Origin: Orientallactaga sibirica
Taxonomy: Eukaryota; Chordata; Mammalia; Rodentia; Dipodidae
Reading direction: 5' to 3'
Length of the DNA: 64,000 bases
Assembly: GCA_036365145.1 (NCBI GenBank)
Contig: JAEOAD010000052.1
Coordinates: 11,407,501 to 11,471,500 of the forward strand
Position numbers and translations under genes: made by a program. The notes below the pieces were generated by a model, which was not told the DNA's origin, searched no databases, and saw only the letters and a program-made list of their open reading frames with translations. Position 1 is the stretch's first letter. Each line of letters starts with the position of its first letter. Of the stretch, positions 10,407 to 22,855 are shown in pieces.

Positions 10407-11092
10407 TGTGAGGGGGTACAGTTAGGGTGACTGGGACTCTTGAAAGTAAAAAAAGGCAGGAAAGTCTGCACTTGCTAGAAATCACAGATGATCTGACTGC
10501 TTATCTCTTGCCTAGTTCCCTAGACCTGACAACCAGGACCCCTCCTGGGAGGGAGGTCATTCATAGGATTTAAACATTGTGGTTGGTCAAGTTCAGCCCT
10601 GGAACTTGGTGTCAGGGCTAGCCTCTTCCTGAGACAGTCCCTAGCCCTAACCAACCAGCTTCCTTCTGGTTCACCTGAGCCAGAAGACAGTCCACCTCCA
10701 TATAAGGTCATAAATACCTTTGCAAGAGGAGGGCAGGCTCTGGACCACTTGGGAACTTCCAGCTGTGGGCGAGTTTTTCCCAGGCCCAGCCGGGAGGGCC
10801 CTAGCCCTTACCCGCCACATGGGTTCTTTACTCCCTCCAGCTCCCCAAGTGGCAGAAGCTCCTTGTACTTTCTTTTCTTTCTCTTCTTTCCATGGTTTTC
10901 CCAGCCCCTCCATGTGGGATCTCTAACCACGTGGGTGGGTGCCTTACCTTGGCTCTGTATTTCCCTCCATAAATAGGATAATTTAATGATTATACTTCTC
11001 AGTATTTTTTATTCAGTTCTCTGATTAAAATTATAAATGAACCTCGGGTTTGGGGTTTAAGGACTTTCCTGGACCCCAAGCACCCCATTACA
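10407..11092 (+). mobile_element. ERV LTR B
   Basis: It begins TGTGAGGGGGTACAGTTAGG and ends CACCCCATTACA, so TG...CA. TATA (CATATAAGGTCATAAATA) lies near 10700. It aligns along its length with the LTR at 8940-10231. No internal retroviral sequence lies between the two. Confidence 0.75.
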
Positions 11093-11099
11093 GTCTGTC

Positions 11100-12480
11100 T
11101 TTACCAGCCTTTAGGGTAGGTCTCCAAACCCAGCTTCTCCACTCCTCTGAAGGGGCTGGTGGCTTCTTGCTGTCCCCACAGAGCTTCAAAAAGCCTGACG
11201 GGAGCTGGAGCTGCCACATGTGAGAGTGCTTCTCAAACAGCCAACAGTTCACACGTTTGTGCCAAGGCTATTATTCCTGTGAGAAGGTGAACTTCTGACT
11301 CTGACTCATGGCCATAGACTCTCGCCTTAGTCACTGTGTTCCTTGCAAGATTGGAAGTGTTAGGAAGTGGAGATCCACCAGAAGGCTGCTGGAGAGCCCA
11401 CAGAAACGAAGGGGAAGTGAATAATGGCTCAGAAGGGGCAGGGTCCAGACAAGGCTCGGGGGTTCAGGGGACAGGTGCTGACTGTGAATAAGTCATGGTT
11501 TCTTTTCTGGCTTCATGTTACTGCACCAAAGCTCAAAAGCCCAGGAGAGGGCCTGACTGGTGGGCTGGCTTCACTAGGGTGGGGAGAACATGCCTGATTG
11601 CCAAGCTGCATACTGGGGAAGAGATGATTGCTCAAACTGAATTCGGAAGAACATGGATCCTGGAGGCTGTCAAGCCTCAATGGTGCCCTGGAGATGTACT
11701 CAGAACCCTGCAGTACGAGCAAACAAGCCTATTCGAAGGCCCTGGGACTATCTAAGAAGTCCATGTGGGAGTGACAGAAGATTTGGGACAAAGTTTGAGG
11801 GTTGACACGTGTACACCCCTGAAAGACGCTGATGCCGTCCTGCACACAGTGCTTCGGGTCCGGTAGCTCAGACCTCAGGAGTCACAACCAAACTGCATCT
11901 GGCATCTAAAAATATCCAGGCCCCGGGGAACCAGCAGAGAGCTTTTCCAGAGCAAGCCAGGGTCCTGGATGTAAGTAGGAAATTATTCATCACACTCTGT
12001 GTACGAGCTGTCTTTGCACTTTAAAAATAAATAAATGTGAACAGGACCCAGCCGGCCCCTCCTTTCTGTAACTCTTCATCTCGGAAATAGTTGGTAACCC
12101 CCCACTGCCCATGCCCCCCAACGGAGCTGCCCTGGTCCATAGAAAAACAGGAATTTCTTCTCTGATCAACAGGAAATTCTATTTTTACTCGATGTTCAAA
12201 TTAAAAATATCACACGCAGAGAGAAGCTGTCCTCCATCTAAGCTGCGCATTAGTTTATCCCTAGCCAAGTTGCTCTGCTCCCAGACTGCTGCTCCCAGGG
12301 TTTCCTCCCCACTGGACCGAACCCTGATGGTGGGGGTGAGGTGGGGGTGGGGTACAAAACATTTTGACACCCAACTTCTTATTATCCTAAGTCCAGGTTG
12401 TAATGCCGCCCAAATCGGGAAGGTGATGCACCTTAGTGTCAGACTCGGGCTTAGATAGATCCTCTAGAGGCATCTGTTCA
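11100..12480. other. intergenic DNA, no feature recognised
   Basis: I see no repeat, exon or RNA gene that I can name in this stretch. The reading frames are short and have no recognisable domain. Confidence 0.4.
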
Positions 12481-12487
12481 GAAATAG

Positions 12488-12725
12488 AGGGCCTGGAGAG
12501 ATGGCTTAGCGGTTAAGCGCTTGCCTGTGAAGCCTAAGGACCCCAGTTCAAGGCTCGATTCCCCAGGACCCATGTAAGCCAGGTGCACAAGGTGGCACAT
12601 GCCATCTGGAGTTTGTTTGCAGTGGCTGGAGGCCCTGGCGCGCCCATTCTCTCTGTCTCTCTGCCTCTTTCTTTCTGTCTGTCACTCTCAAATAAATAAA
12701 AAAGAAACATAATAAAATAACAAAG
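12488..12725 (+). mobile_element. DIP-like SINE
   Basis: GGCCTGGAGAGATGGCTTAG head to TCAAATAAATAAAAAAGAAA tail, flanked by AGAAATAGAGG duplications. Confidence 0.92.
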
Positions 12726-12732
12726 AAATAGA

Positions 12733-13084
12733 GGATTGGGGAGATGCTCCATGGGAAAGTGCTTGGTACACAAGCATGGGACCCTGAGTTTGGATCCCTA
12801 GAACCTGCGTGAAATTCTTGGTGTGCTGGCATGTTCCTGTGGCCCCGGGGCTGAGGAGGCGGAGACAAGGACTCTGCGGGGCTCACCGGCTGGCTCATTT
12901 AGCCCAATCAGGGAACTCTAGGCTTAGTGAGAGAACCTGTCTTAAAGAATGAGGGGGAAAGCTCTCAACGTTAGCCTCTGGCTTCCATGTGTGCTTGCAC
13001 ACACATGCACATGCATCTACACATACACACTTGCTCCCCCCCACTAATACACATACACACATGCACACCACACACATACACATG
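12733..13084 (+). mobile_element. B4 SINE
   Basis: GGATTGGGGAGATGCTCCAT head, CCTGTGGCCCCGGGGCTGAG middle, GAGAGAACCTGTCTTAAAGA and CA-rich tail. Confidence 0.75.
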
Positions 13085-13799
13085 TGGGAAAGGAAAACAA
13101 GGAAACCAAGACAACTTAAGCTAGCAGCACTTTAATGCTCACTAAATACCTGCTCAAAACTGGCCCTCAAACTAGGTGATCAGAAGTGAAGCCAAGCGCT
13201 ATTGAGGTCTGGCTGTGTGCCGAGCACTGCTTAGTGTGGGCCACGCTACTGTGTCTTTGCCATCTCCCTGGGCCACCCAGGGAGGGTATTACCAATGTCT
13301 TTGGCATCTTGGTTAATCTACAGAAAGAGTGCAGAGGTTGTGAGAGGTTTGAACCACGTTATGATTCTAGAAGCTCACACGTTTTCCTTACCCTCAGCAT
13401 CTTACTCCAGGTCGGAAGCCAAGCTAATGTGTCCAGGGGCTTCTACTGTGGATATTACCAGTTGCATGACCAACTCCTTTCTTCTGGAAAGAGCATCTGC
13501 CTGTCTACAAGTTCAGCTGCTTTTGCTGGACTTTAGCCTTAACGGAAACAACGACCTCATTCAGAAGCTATAAGAAATTGCCTTAAGTCCCAGCTTGCTC
13601 AAACCTGTAAGTCATATGACATTCTCTTGTTACGCTGCTAATATGTCCTTAGGTTTTTGTCTATGGTTTATGTAAAACAGGACCTTCTTTGCTGAGTGTT
13701 CTCCTGTGTGTTTGTGTTGAGTGGTGTAACTTTAAAAAAATAATAATAAAACATTGCAGGAAACCTAGGCTTCGACCTTGGCTCTGAACCTGGGAGCTT

Positions 13800-14010
13800 G
13801 ATGAAGTTTGCTGATCTCGGGCTTGAGTTTCTTCCCCCTGCTATTAAGGAGTTGTGACCTCACACTGGGGACAGAGGGGCTAAAGAACTTTCTGGGACCC
13901 ACTAGTCTCATTCCTAAGGGTTCTGCCCTCATGACCAAGCTCCCTTCCAAAGGCCCTACCTTTTGTTTAGGATTTTAGCACATGAATTTTGCACGAACAG
14001 TCAGTTCATC
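13800..14010 (-). mobile_element. MaLR-like LTR fragment
   Basis: GGTTCTGCCCTCATGACCAA, CCAAAGGCCCTACCTTTTGT and TTCAGTTCATCACAG-like end follow the antisense order of MLT/MST LTRs. Confidence 0.45.
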
Positions 14011-14261
14011 ACAGCTTCCATCTCTGAATGTCACAGATTCCTGTCTTCTCTGTCACCAATATAAGGAAGAGGTCCGGCTCCCTCTGAGATCCTCCTTGTT
14101 ATGGGATGGACCATCCCTAAAGGCAGCTAGACATTTGGCCAATGGCTGAGAGGCTGCCCCGACTTTGAGCACCATGTCCAGGACTTTTTAACCTCCAAAG
14201 AATTGGTCCCACCCATGTAGAAGCAGTCTAAAGGAGATCAAAAGATGAAGAAAAAAGAACT

Positions 14262-14420
14262 AGCCGGGCGTTGTGGCGCACACCTTTAATCCCAGCACTC
14301 AGGAGTCAGAGGTAGGAGGATCACCATTTACAAGGTCTGAGACTACATAGTGAATTCCAGGTCAGCCTGAGCTGCAGTGAGACCCTACCTCGAAAAACAA
14401 AAAAAAAAAAAAAAAAATAT
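14262..14420 (+). mobile_element. B1 SINE
   Basis: GCCGGGCGTTGTGGCGCACA head (box A), internal TGAGACTACATAGTGAATTC, GACCCTACCTCGAAAAACAA and poly-A. Confidence 0.92.
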
Positions 14421-14889
14421 TAGGACCTAAATAGAAAACCCAGTAATGAGTTAAAAGGTTGGCACCTCTTTGAAGAGGTGGGGCAGAAATCAATCTCACA
14501 CTTCTCACTGGAAGGGCACACTTCATTGCCAATGGCAAGGTCATTGTGGAATGAGCTAAGGACTTTCAGCACTAGCTGAGTGGGCAGCAGTTGAAGCCAG
14601 GGCCTAGATGGACACAAGTCAGACATAAACTCATGCCTGTGTGCAAGAGAAGGCAGAGCGAGGAGGTGTGAGAGTTGGTTCCAACGTAGTTCACGGGTTT
14701 AGTCTGGGCTCTCCCTCACCGGGAGAAGGCAGCATTGACTATCCCCAGGATGAGACGAGGCACCTCTGACGTGCCAGTGAGTCTTCACGACGCCATGAGG
14801 GCCTGCTCTGTGCGTGACGCTAGGGTGAATGCCGGGGGAAGGGCAGAGAGGGTCTATATCAAGATTTAGCCACGGAGGGATGTTCTTCC

Positions 14890-15005
14890 ATGTTTTCATT
14901 TTAGAGATGGGAAATTGGGGCCTTAGAACAGAGGTGACTTATCTTATCCAGGGTCACGTGACTAAACAATAGAAGGCTGACATTACAATCCCAGAGCCTG
15001 GTTAG
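14890..15005 (+). mobile_element. MIR relic
   Basis: TTTTAGAGATGGGAAATTGG ... TATCCAGGGTCACGTGACTA is the MIR core. Confidence 0.6.
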
Positions 15006-15136
15006 GCTCTAAGCATCATTCAGGCTGGTGTCGTGGAACCAGAGTTAGACTGAAGTGTTAGGAGAACTTGATGCTAGAATTGGGTCAGTGACTAACCAGG
15101 TGACCTTGGGTAAGTCATTTCACCTCCCCCAGGCCA

Positions 15137-15298
15137 CTTTTTTTTTTTTTTTTTTTTTTGAGGTAGGGTCTCACTCTGGCCCAGGCTGACCTGGAATTAA
15201 CTATGTAGTCTCAGGGTGTCCTCGAACTCACAGTGATCCTCCCACCTCTGCCTCCTGAATGCTGGGATTAAAGGCGTGCGCCACCACGCCTGGCTTTT
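15137..15298 (-). mobile_element. B1 SINE inside a MIR
   Basis: Poly-T, GAGGTAGGGTCTCACTCTGG to AAAGGCGTGCGCCACCACGC. The flanks GTGACCTTGGGTAAGTCATT (15100) and CTCCATTTGTAATACAGAAG (15300) belong to one antisense MIR. Confidence 0.9.
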
Positions 15299-15379
15299 TC
15301 TCCATTTGTAATACAGAAGATGGGACCATATGATCTTTTAATTCTCATGCTATAGGAATCAGGATAAGATAGATTTGCC

Positions 15380-17660
15380 ATGGTAACAAACAGTTCCAAA
15401 TCAGTGGCCTAAGAAACAAAGGTTATTTCTCACTCACACAATGTGATCACGGGGACATACACACATATGTTAGTGTGGGAACTCAGGCCAATGGTGGCTC
15501 CATTTTGACACGTTTCCTCGGGAAAAAAATGTGGTAAAGTTACACTAGCCTTAAAAGATTCTGACCAAAAAAAAAAAAAAAAAAAAAAATAGCATGTGTC
15601 ACTTCCACTTACAATTTTGTGGCCAAAGCCATTTACAAGGTCATCTACTATGTGCCTGGAGGGAGAGAAGACTTGGGACATTGAACAACAACCTTACCAC
15701 ACAAGTCTGGTGTATACAGCACGACAGAGACAGCACAGAGAGCTTTGTGGGTCAGTGAAGTGGACACTTTCCTGGGAAGAGTTAATGTGGAGACTTTGGG
15801 TTCTGCGCTGAAGGCAGAGTGTAGAAGGCACTGAATCAAGAATGGGCCGAGGAAGCACGATCAGGTGGCTGGAAAGGCCATGCTAACTTCATGTGATGAC
15901 GCCTCATTGGGCTGAAGCATAAGCAGACGGGGAGGCCGAACAGATCTACCTGGGACGGGGACGTGCAGGGTCTTAAAGGCACTCTTATGCAGGGCCTTGA
16001 AAGGGCATGTGCCTTGTTTTTTTAATTTTTTTATTGTTTTCCTTTTCTTTCTAGGTCTTGAGAATTCCAGGCAGGTTTGTGAGGGTTAGAAGCATTGTCT
16101 GGTGGTTCTAGCACAGGCGAGGTGACAGGAATGCAAAGCTGGTGCGAGGCCCCTGCTGTCCTTTGGGCATCCAGACACTGAGGCTTTGTTCTAGTGTGGG
16201 GACAGCAGGGGACATAGGTCAAAGGCCAGAGAGAGGTTGCCTATGAAAGAATCTATATGGGTTTGGCACCTTAGACACATGGTTTGAATTAGATGTGATT
16301 GATGGTTTATAAGGAAGAAGAAGGAGGAATGAAGACAAACAGGAAGACTTGAGTTCTAATCCTGAAAGAAAGGGATGGGAATGGAGTGAAGAGGTGGGCG
16401 GAGCCTCTGTTCTGGAGGCCAGTAATGAGTCTCTCTTGCTCCCTTTGCTGGGCACAGGGGTGCGTGGGAAGGGAGAGTGGGCTACTGGAGCATTCGGTAG
16501 GGCTGGAGCAGTCTTTCTGGATGTGGATTTTCCAGCCAGTATCCCCTAGCGAGACTATGAGACAACCCCTGAGTCATCTCGCCTGTGTTTTTCAAACCTG
16601 CGCATCTCTGAACATCATATCCAGTGGTGTTTGTGTCCCAAGGGAGCAGGTTGCTTAGAGCTGCTTTGACACTTGGTGTTTTTCAAGGGACTTCTCAGAA
16701 AGGAAAAGAAGTAGCTGTGGCCCTCTCATGGTCCCTGGGAGCTTCCCCCTGAACTCCATAGTGAGAACCAGGCCGAGGGACAGTAAGGACACTCTGTCCA
16801 GCCAGGAGTCATGGTCAAAGGCACAGGCAACATGCAGTGCTACAGCAAGAGAAGAGCCGGCGTGTCAGTCACTTATCTCTTCAAGGGTTATTTGTGGACA
16901 TCCTCTTTCTCCACGCTGAGACTGAATGTTCCTCAGAGAAACAGATGTGGCTAAAGGAAATGCTAAACTGATCCATGGGGGCTTCGTCAAGGTTGGCTGA
17001 CAGAACATCTGTCTCCAACGGGCAGCGATGGAATTCCTAGCTCTTGGATGCTCAGAGCTTGTAGGACGGTCATACTCTGGCTAGTGCCCAAGTCCCAGCT
17101 GGTTGTTTTGTGCATTTTGACCATTTCTAAAGCTGCTGCTCTCATCCCAGATTAATCTGGAAAAGAGTCTGACACGCCCTCTCTGTCCCCTTGCTGGTTA
17201 CCACTCTGCTTTCGGACTCCGAATATGATTATTTAAAGTAATAATGAAAAGCAAAACAGGAAATTCTTATCTGTTGCGGCAGGAAATTCTTCAGCTGCGT
17301 GGAAGGTACTGCCCTGTGGGGGTTTGCACCCTCCAGGAACAGCTTGGAAATGATTTATGCTTCAAGATGGCGCCAGTCCTTCCTCAACCCACTGGCACAC
17401 GGGAGGAAGGGGGGCACCCGATCCTGGGAAGCAGGCTCTGCATTATCTTGGAATGTACATTTCTATTGATAACATGTTCCTTGGCTCTATTCATAAGTCC
17501 TGTTTTTGTCTTGTCTGGAATGGGAAGTGCCAGATCTGGCAGGAGCAAAGAGATGGTCCATTTCAGATTTGAAAATTTCATTCTTGAAGATCTGTTTTCT
17601 TGTATGTGTAATCCTGGGTAATAGGACCGAGGGGAGAGGATTCAGTCTTTTTTTAAAATT
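15380..17660. other. intergenic DNA, no feature recognised
   Basis: There is a poly-A run at 15567-15588 but no SINE that I can place, and no exon-like reading frame with conserved character. An AAGATGGCGCC motif occurs near 17364 in isolation. Confidence 0.4.
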
Positions 17661-17664
17661 TAAT

Positions 17665-17876
17665 GTTTAATTTATATTTATATTTATTTATTTGACAGAG
17701 AAAGGGGAGAAAGAGAGAGAAAGAATGGGCACACCAGGGCCTCTAGCCACTGCAAAAGAACTCCAGATGCATGAGCCCCCTTGTACATCTGGCTTATGTG
17801 GGTCCTGGAGAGTCAAACCTGAGTCCTTTGGCTTTGCAGACAAATTCCTTAACAGCTAAGCCATCCCTCCAGCCCA
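17665..17876 (-). mobile_element. DIP-like SINE
   Basis: Antisense copy ending CTAAGCCATCCCTCCAGCCC, flanked by AGAGGATTCAGT and AGAGGACTCAGT (12 bp, one mismatch). Confidence 0.9.
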
Positions 17877-17954
17877 GAGGACTCAGTGTGTTAGGGTAGC
17901 AGTTCACATATCGTGCCATCTTGTTGTTATATTGTGTTTTCTCACTTTAGTTAT

Positions 17955-18065
17955 TATTTTCTTCATCTCTCAGATGTGGAAACTGAGGCTCACTGAGGTT
18001 CAGCAAACTGGCTTAAAGTCACACCAGTGGGGGGGGAGGGTGGAACCAGAAGAAATGTCCGGTAG
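17955..18065 (+). mobile_element. MIR relic
   Basis: GTGGAAACTGAGGCTCACTG followed by GCTTAAAGTCACACCAGTGG matches the MIR core. Confidence 0.65.
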
Positions 18066-19103
18066 ACTCTGTGGTCTGAGGCCTTGGGCAGGCTGGATTT
18101 GCTCTCCACTGTATTCCCTAGACCCGGCCCAGTACCTGGACTATATTAGACATCTGAAAACAATATTCGTAAGTTGTGGGTGTGGGGTATGAGGGCACAG
18201 GCTGATTATGTGCCATGCGTTCAGCCATCCATGACTAGGTTCATGGGCACCTTCAAATATTTCTAGTACAGACAGGGCCAAAGATGACAAATCTTATGAA
18301 AATGAGAGATGGCTAGGTGTCACCTAAATCTTCCTCTTTCTGTCCTTGGGGGCTGTTTCTTTCTCCCTCTTTCAAGCATCATGTTCTCATGATTGCTCTT
18401 CAGCTATTGTCTTGAGTTCTTACCTTGTGATTCCTTATCTCAGCACCTGTGTTAGGTCAAGGCGGTGCTTAAAGAACCAGAAGCCATGTTGAGCTGAGGA
18501 TCTGTGGTCACGTCTGCTTGTCCGCACCCCTTTTTTGCTTTCCCGTCATCCCGATCACATATCACTCAGAAGTCGTTGACTGGTGGGCACTTCCGCTCTC
18601 AGCCAGCTTCTCATCTGTATTTTGTTTTGCTAGCAAACAATGATGCTCGCACCCGACTTTCAAATGCCTGTATCTTAAACAGACGTGTGATCTTAAGTTG
18701 ACCACCAGTCCAGCCTCTTGGACTGCTTACACCTGACTGCTTTACCTGCGGATATTGCATCTTCTAGTGCCAACCAGAACAGCTTACCATATTTGCTCAT
18801 CCTGGACCAGGATCCTTATTTCAGAAATTTCTAGCCAGCAGTGGACTCCCCTCCTTTGATGGTGACACATTGCCTGTCTTCATGCATACAAATGCTCTCC
18901 AAACCTCTACATCCAGAGGCTCTCAGACATGTGTCTGCTGGGCCTGGTTCTTATACCTGGGCTCATTAGCACTGACTGGTTTTTAGACTCCCCACAGGGC
19001 TGATGGACTTAAGGAAGCCTGTATTAACTCATAGTTCTATTCATTCATTACTGTTTTCATTCATTAAACAAATGCCTATTGCTGTCATTCTGTTATGTCT
19101 TTT

Positions 19104-19336
19104 TTTTTTTTTTTTTTTTTTGAGAGAGTCAGAGAGAGAGAGAGAGAGAGAATGAGCGCACCAGGGCCTCTCAGCTGCTGCGAATGAACTCCAGACGTGT
19201 GCGCTCCTGTGTGCATGTGCAACATTGCACGCTTGTGTCACTTTTGCGTCTGGCTAAATGTGGGACTTGGAGACTCGAACCGGTGTTCTTAGGCTTCACA
19301 GGCAGGTACCTTAACTGCTAAGCCATCTCTCCAACC
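19104..19336 (-). mobile_element. DIP-like SINE, long subfamily
   Basis: Poly-T/GA-rich start, extra GTGCAACATTGCACGCTTGT segment, end CTAAGCCATCTCTCCAACCC. Flanked by CTGTTATGTCTTTT at 19090-19103 and 19337-19350. Confidence 0.92.
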
Positions 19337-19363
19337 CTGTTATGTCTTTTGAAGTCATTGTTC

Positions 19364-19573
19364 CTTTTTTGTTTTTTAAAAAATATTCATTTATTTATTA
19401 GAGAGTGAGAAAGAGAGAGAGGATGGGCATGCCAGGGTCTCAGCCACTGCAAGTGAATTCCAGATGCATGTGCTACCACGTGTACCTAGCTTATGTGGGT
19501 TCTGGGGAAATTGAACCTGGGCCCTCAGGCTTTGCAGGCAAGTGCCTTAACCGCTAAGCCTTCTCTCTAGCCC
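19364..19573 (-). mobile_element. DIP-like SINE
   Basis: Antisense copy ending CTAAGCCTTCTCTCTAGCCC, flanked by TCATTGTTC at 19355-19363 and 19574-19582. Confidence 0.9.
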
Positions 19574-19669
19574 TCATTGTTCATTTTTAGTTCTACTAGA
19601 TTATTGGTAAGTGCTCCTGAGAATTCAGATTGTTTCATCCTTAGGCTAACGTTAAGTAAATATTGATGT

Positions 19670-19990
19670 GTGTCTTAGTGTATTTGGGTTATACTGAAAC
19701 AAAACAGGACAGACTAACTGGTTATGAGCAACAGGAATTTATTTCTCAAAGTTCTGGATGCTGAAAGTCCAAGAACAAGGCATTGGAATTTTCAGTGCCT
19801 GGTCACAACCCGTTTCATGGTTTGTGGTCCCTATGTGCTGGAAGAGGGAAGGAAGATCTCTGGTCTTTTACAAGGGTACACTCTCCGTTCATGAAGGTTC
19901 TGCCCTCATGACCTAATCTCCTCTCCAATGTTGGGAGTTAGGTTTCCAATGTGACTCTGGGGAGAACACTCCCATGCTGACCATTTCAGT
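19670..19990 (-). mobile_element. MaLR-like LTR (MST/MLT type)
   Basis: GTGTCTTAGTGTATTTGGGT, AATTTATTTCTCAAAGTTCT, GGAAGTCC-like and GGTTCTGCCCTCATGACCTA occur in the antisense LTR order. Confidence 0.55.
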
Positions 19991-19991
19991 G

Positions 19992-20070
19992 TCCATTTTA
20001 CAGATGGGGGACTGGGCTCTTAGAGGACCTCAGTGACTTGCCCAGGGTCACGCGAGCCCGCAGCTGTTCT
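19992..20070 (+). mobile_element. MIR relic
   Basis: CCATTTTACAGATGGGGGAC and ACTTGCCCAGGGTCACGCGA match the MIR core. Confidence 0.65.
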
Positions 20071-20820
20071 CTGCTCCATTGCTTTTGTCTTTTCCAAGCC
20101 TCCTGCTTGCATCTCACTCTGGACAGAAAGGAAAAGAAATGGTGTGCTTTGACTCTCTTTCTGAGACCTCACTGATAATGCACCCAAGATGGGGGAGGCT
20201 AAGGGAGATGATGGGTCAAAGGGATTTGAGGAAGTCTGTTCTCTGGGGACACAGCTGGTGGGAGGAGGGAAAAGATGGGGGTCACTCAGGCCTAAGGGCT
20301 TCCTTCCCTGGGGTTTGTGGACCCCAATGGTGATCTGAGGTTTTCAGAAGAGGGTGCTATGAGGACCTGTCTGAACCAGTGCCATGGATGTAGCAGCATC
20401 ATTACCTGCTGGTTAAAGGCAAGAAAATAGTCAGAAGAGGAAACTTGGGAGGTTCTTTGAGGAGAGGCAAAAAATTTGAGGATTTCTGGGGTAGGTCTGT
20501 AGGAGACATGCAGTATAGGTGAGGATATTCTGATAGGAAACCAGGGGGTCATCCAGGCAGGAATGGGTACTAGCAGAGTGACAGCTTGACCTTGAATCGA
20601 AGGACATTGAGCTGAAGGTCAGCAAGCAGAAGGCTGCAGACAGCAAGCTGACCATGAGCCTGAAACAAGCCAGAACACAGAGAGACTGAGATTGGATCCC
20701 CAAACCAAGCCAGGGTCCCATATGAGAGTGTGTTTTATTAATTTATAAACCCATCTGTCATTTGTGTGCCAAGACACTTCTGAGTGTAATAGAAAGTTGG
20801 TGTATAAAAAGTAATTGTCA

Positions 20821-21045
20821 GTCTGGAGGGATGGCTTAGCGGTTAAGGCGTTTGCCTACAAAGCCAAAGGATCCCAATTTGACTCTCCAGGACCCATGTA
20901 AGCCATATGCACAAGGGGGCGCATACATCTGGAGTTCATTTGCAGTGGCTGGAGGCCCTGGCACTCCCATTTTTTTCTCTCTCTCACAGTCTCTCTGCCT
21001 CTTTCTCTTCCTCAAGTAAATAAATAAATATATAAAATATTTTAA
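20821..21045 (+). mobile_element. DIP-like SINE
   Basis: GTCTGGAGGGATGGCTTAGC head to AAATAAATAAATATATAAAA tail. Flanked by AAAAAGTAATTGTCA at 20806-20820 and 21046-21060. Confidence 0.92.
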
Positions 21046-21060
21046 AAAAAGTAATTGTCA

Positions 21061-21239
21061 CTGGGCGTGGTGGCACATGCCTTTAATCCCAGCACTCGGG
21101 AGATAGAGGTAGGAGGATCGCCGTGAGTTCGAGGCCATCCTGAGACTACATAGTGAATTCCAAGTCAGCCTGGGCTAGAGTAAGACCCTATCTCGAAAAG
21201 CCAAATAAATAAATAAAAAATAAAAACAAACAAGTAAAT
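21061..21239 (+). mobile_element. B1 SINE
   Basis: CTGGGCGTGGTGGCACATGC head to CCCTATCTCGAAAAGCC and A-rich tail. Flanked by the same target word at 21046-21060 and 21240-21253. Confidence 0.92.
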
Positions 21240-21819
21240 AAAAAGTAATTGTCTTTCTTTCCCAGGTTAACCTGTCTGCTGCTTTATCCCCCACCTTGTC
21301 CCTTTTGTGTTTGGCAGGCGTTCCCATTCATTCCTGTGAACCTAGGACTTTGCTGGTTTTAGCACTGAATGTCCCATGCCCCAGCAAAGATCTACCCAGT
21401 AGGTAATCAGCAAGTTCCTGTTCATACAGGTTATCTTTGAGCAGTCATGACTTTGATGGGAACAGGTGAGGACCAGCCAGTTAAGTTCTGTGAAAGCACT
21501 GTTAATGTGGAAAAAAAAAAAAAAAAAAAGAAAAGAAAACCCTTGCAGCTGATTCAAATCATTTCACTCAACACGGACCCATTCATGTTTCCATTGTAAT
21601 TAAAGGGTAAAGAGCAATACAGTGATCCCATAGTGATAAGCAACATGCGAGCAGATAGATGACAAGTAATTTCAGACCTGGGCAAGGTCAACACCTTGAC
21701 TATCTAAGCTATTTTTAGTTTTAAGTATCACATGTCTAGAAAGAATAATTTGTTTAATCTTCTGGTCTCATATATGTAAGTAATGTCATATTTTCTATGT
21801 TCCATTTTTAATTTTTTAA

Positions 21820-22030
21820 AGTTTTATTTATTTATTTATTTGAGAGAGTTAGAGAGAAGAGAGAGAGAGACAGAGAGAATGGGCGTGCCAGGGCCTCCAG
21901 CCACTGCAAATGAACTCCAGATGCATGCACCCCCTTGTGCATCTGGCTTACATGGGTCCTGGGGAGTTGAACCTGGGTCCTTTGGATTTGCAGGCAAACA
22001 CCTTAACTGCTAAGCCATTTCTCCAGCCCC
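21820..22030 (-). mobile_element. DIP-like SINE
   Basis: Antisense, with TTTATTTATTTATTTGAGAG tail and CTAAGCCATTTCTCCAGCCC head. Confidence 0.92.
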
Positions 22031-22287
22031 CATCTTTTTAAATTACCTAACTGTGAAGAGATGTTACTCACTGATCCTGTGCCAACTTGTCTGGCACCAG
22101 ACACCTGCAGATCACTGAGGGTTAGTTCAGGCAGTTGAGAAGAAACGTTAAGAAAAGAACTGTATGGCTGCCCTCCCTAGCTTATTTCTGATGGCAGGTA
22201 AAATAAACACACTTGGAACCCTTAGCAGCAATTTAGTCACATGACATTGCTGCTGAATTTATGGGTACTACCAAGTTAAAGAAACAG

Positions 22288-22522
22288 AGACTGGACTAGA
22301 GAGATGGCTTTGCAGTTAAGGCGCTTGCCCGTGAAGCCCAAGTTCAATTCTCCAGATCCCACGTAAGCCAGATGCACAAGGTGGTGAGCCCACACATCTG
22401 GAGTTCATTTGCAGTGGCTAGAGGCCCTGGCATGCCTATTCTCTTTCTCATTCTGTCTGTCTGTCTCATAAAAATAAATAAAAAACAATTACAAAACAAC
22501 AACAACAACAACAACAACAAAA
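22288..22522 (+). mobile_element. DIP-like SINE with (AAC)n tail
   Basis: GGACTAGAGAGATGGCTTTG head; box B region is shortened (CCAAGTTCAATTCTCCAG). The tail is AAATAAATAAAAAAC then (AAC)n. AACAGAGAC flanks both ends. Confidence 0.88.
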
Positions 22523-22734
22523 ACGAAAGAACAGAGACGTCATTGTGGACTTGGGGCTGGGGTAGAAAGAGGGTGAAGGGGTGATAGCCAGAGTGGACTC
22601 ATTTCCTAGCTGCTTTGCATGGAAGGTTGTTGGCAAGTGACACCAGGAGGAAAGGAGCTGGAAGCAGGCCTCCGCCCACGTGTCAAGACGAGAGGAAGAA
22701 GAGGAGAGCAGGTGCTGGTCATCTGTGCCAGGCC

Positions 22735-22855
22735 CATTACAGACTGTGCTCCCACTGGGTTCTCAGCAGAACTCTGAGGGTGGAATTCATTACCTGTGTG
22801 TTACAGATGGCATCCAAAGAAGGGGTCAATGACCTGCCCAGGCTGTAGGCTGCAT
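22735..22855 (+). mobile_element. MIR relic
   Basis: GTGTTACAGATGGCATCCAA and CAATGACCTGCCCAGGCTGT resemble the MIR core. Confidence 0.45.
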
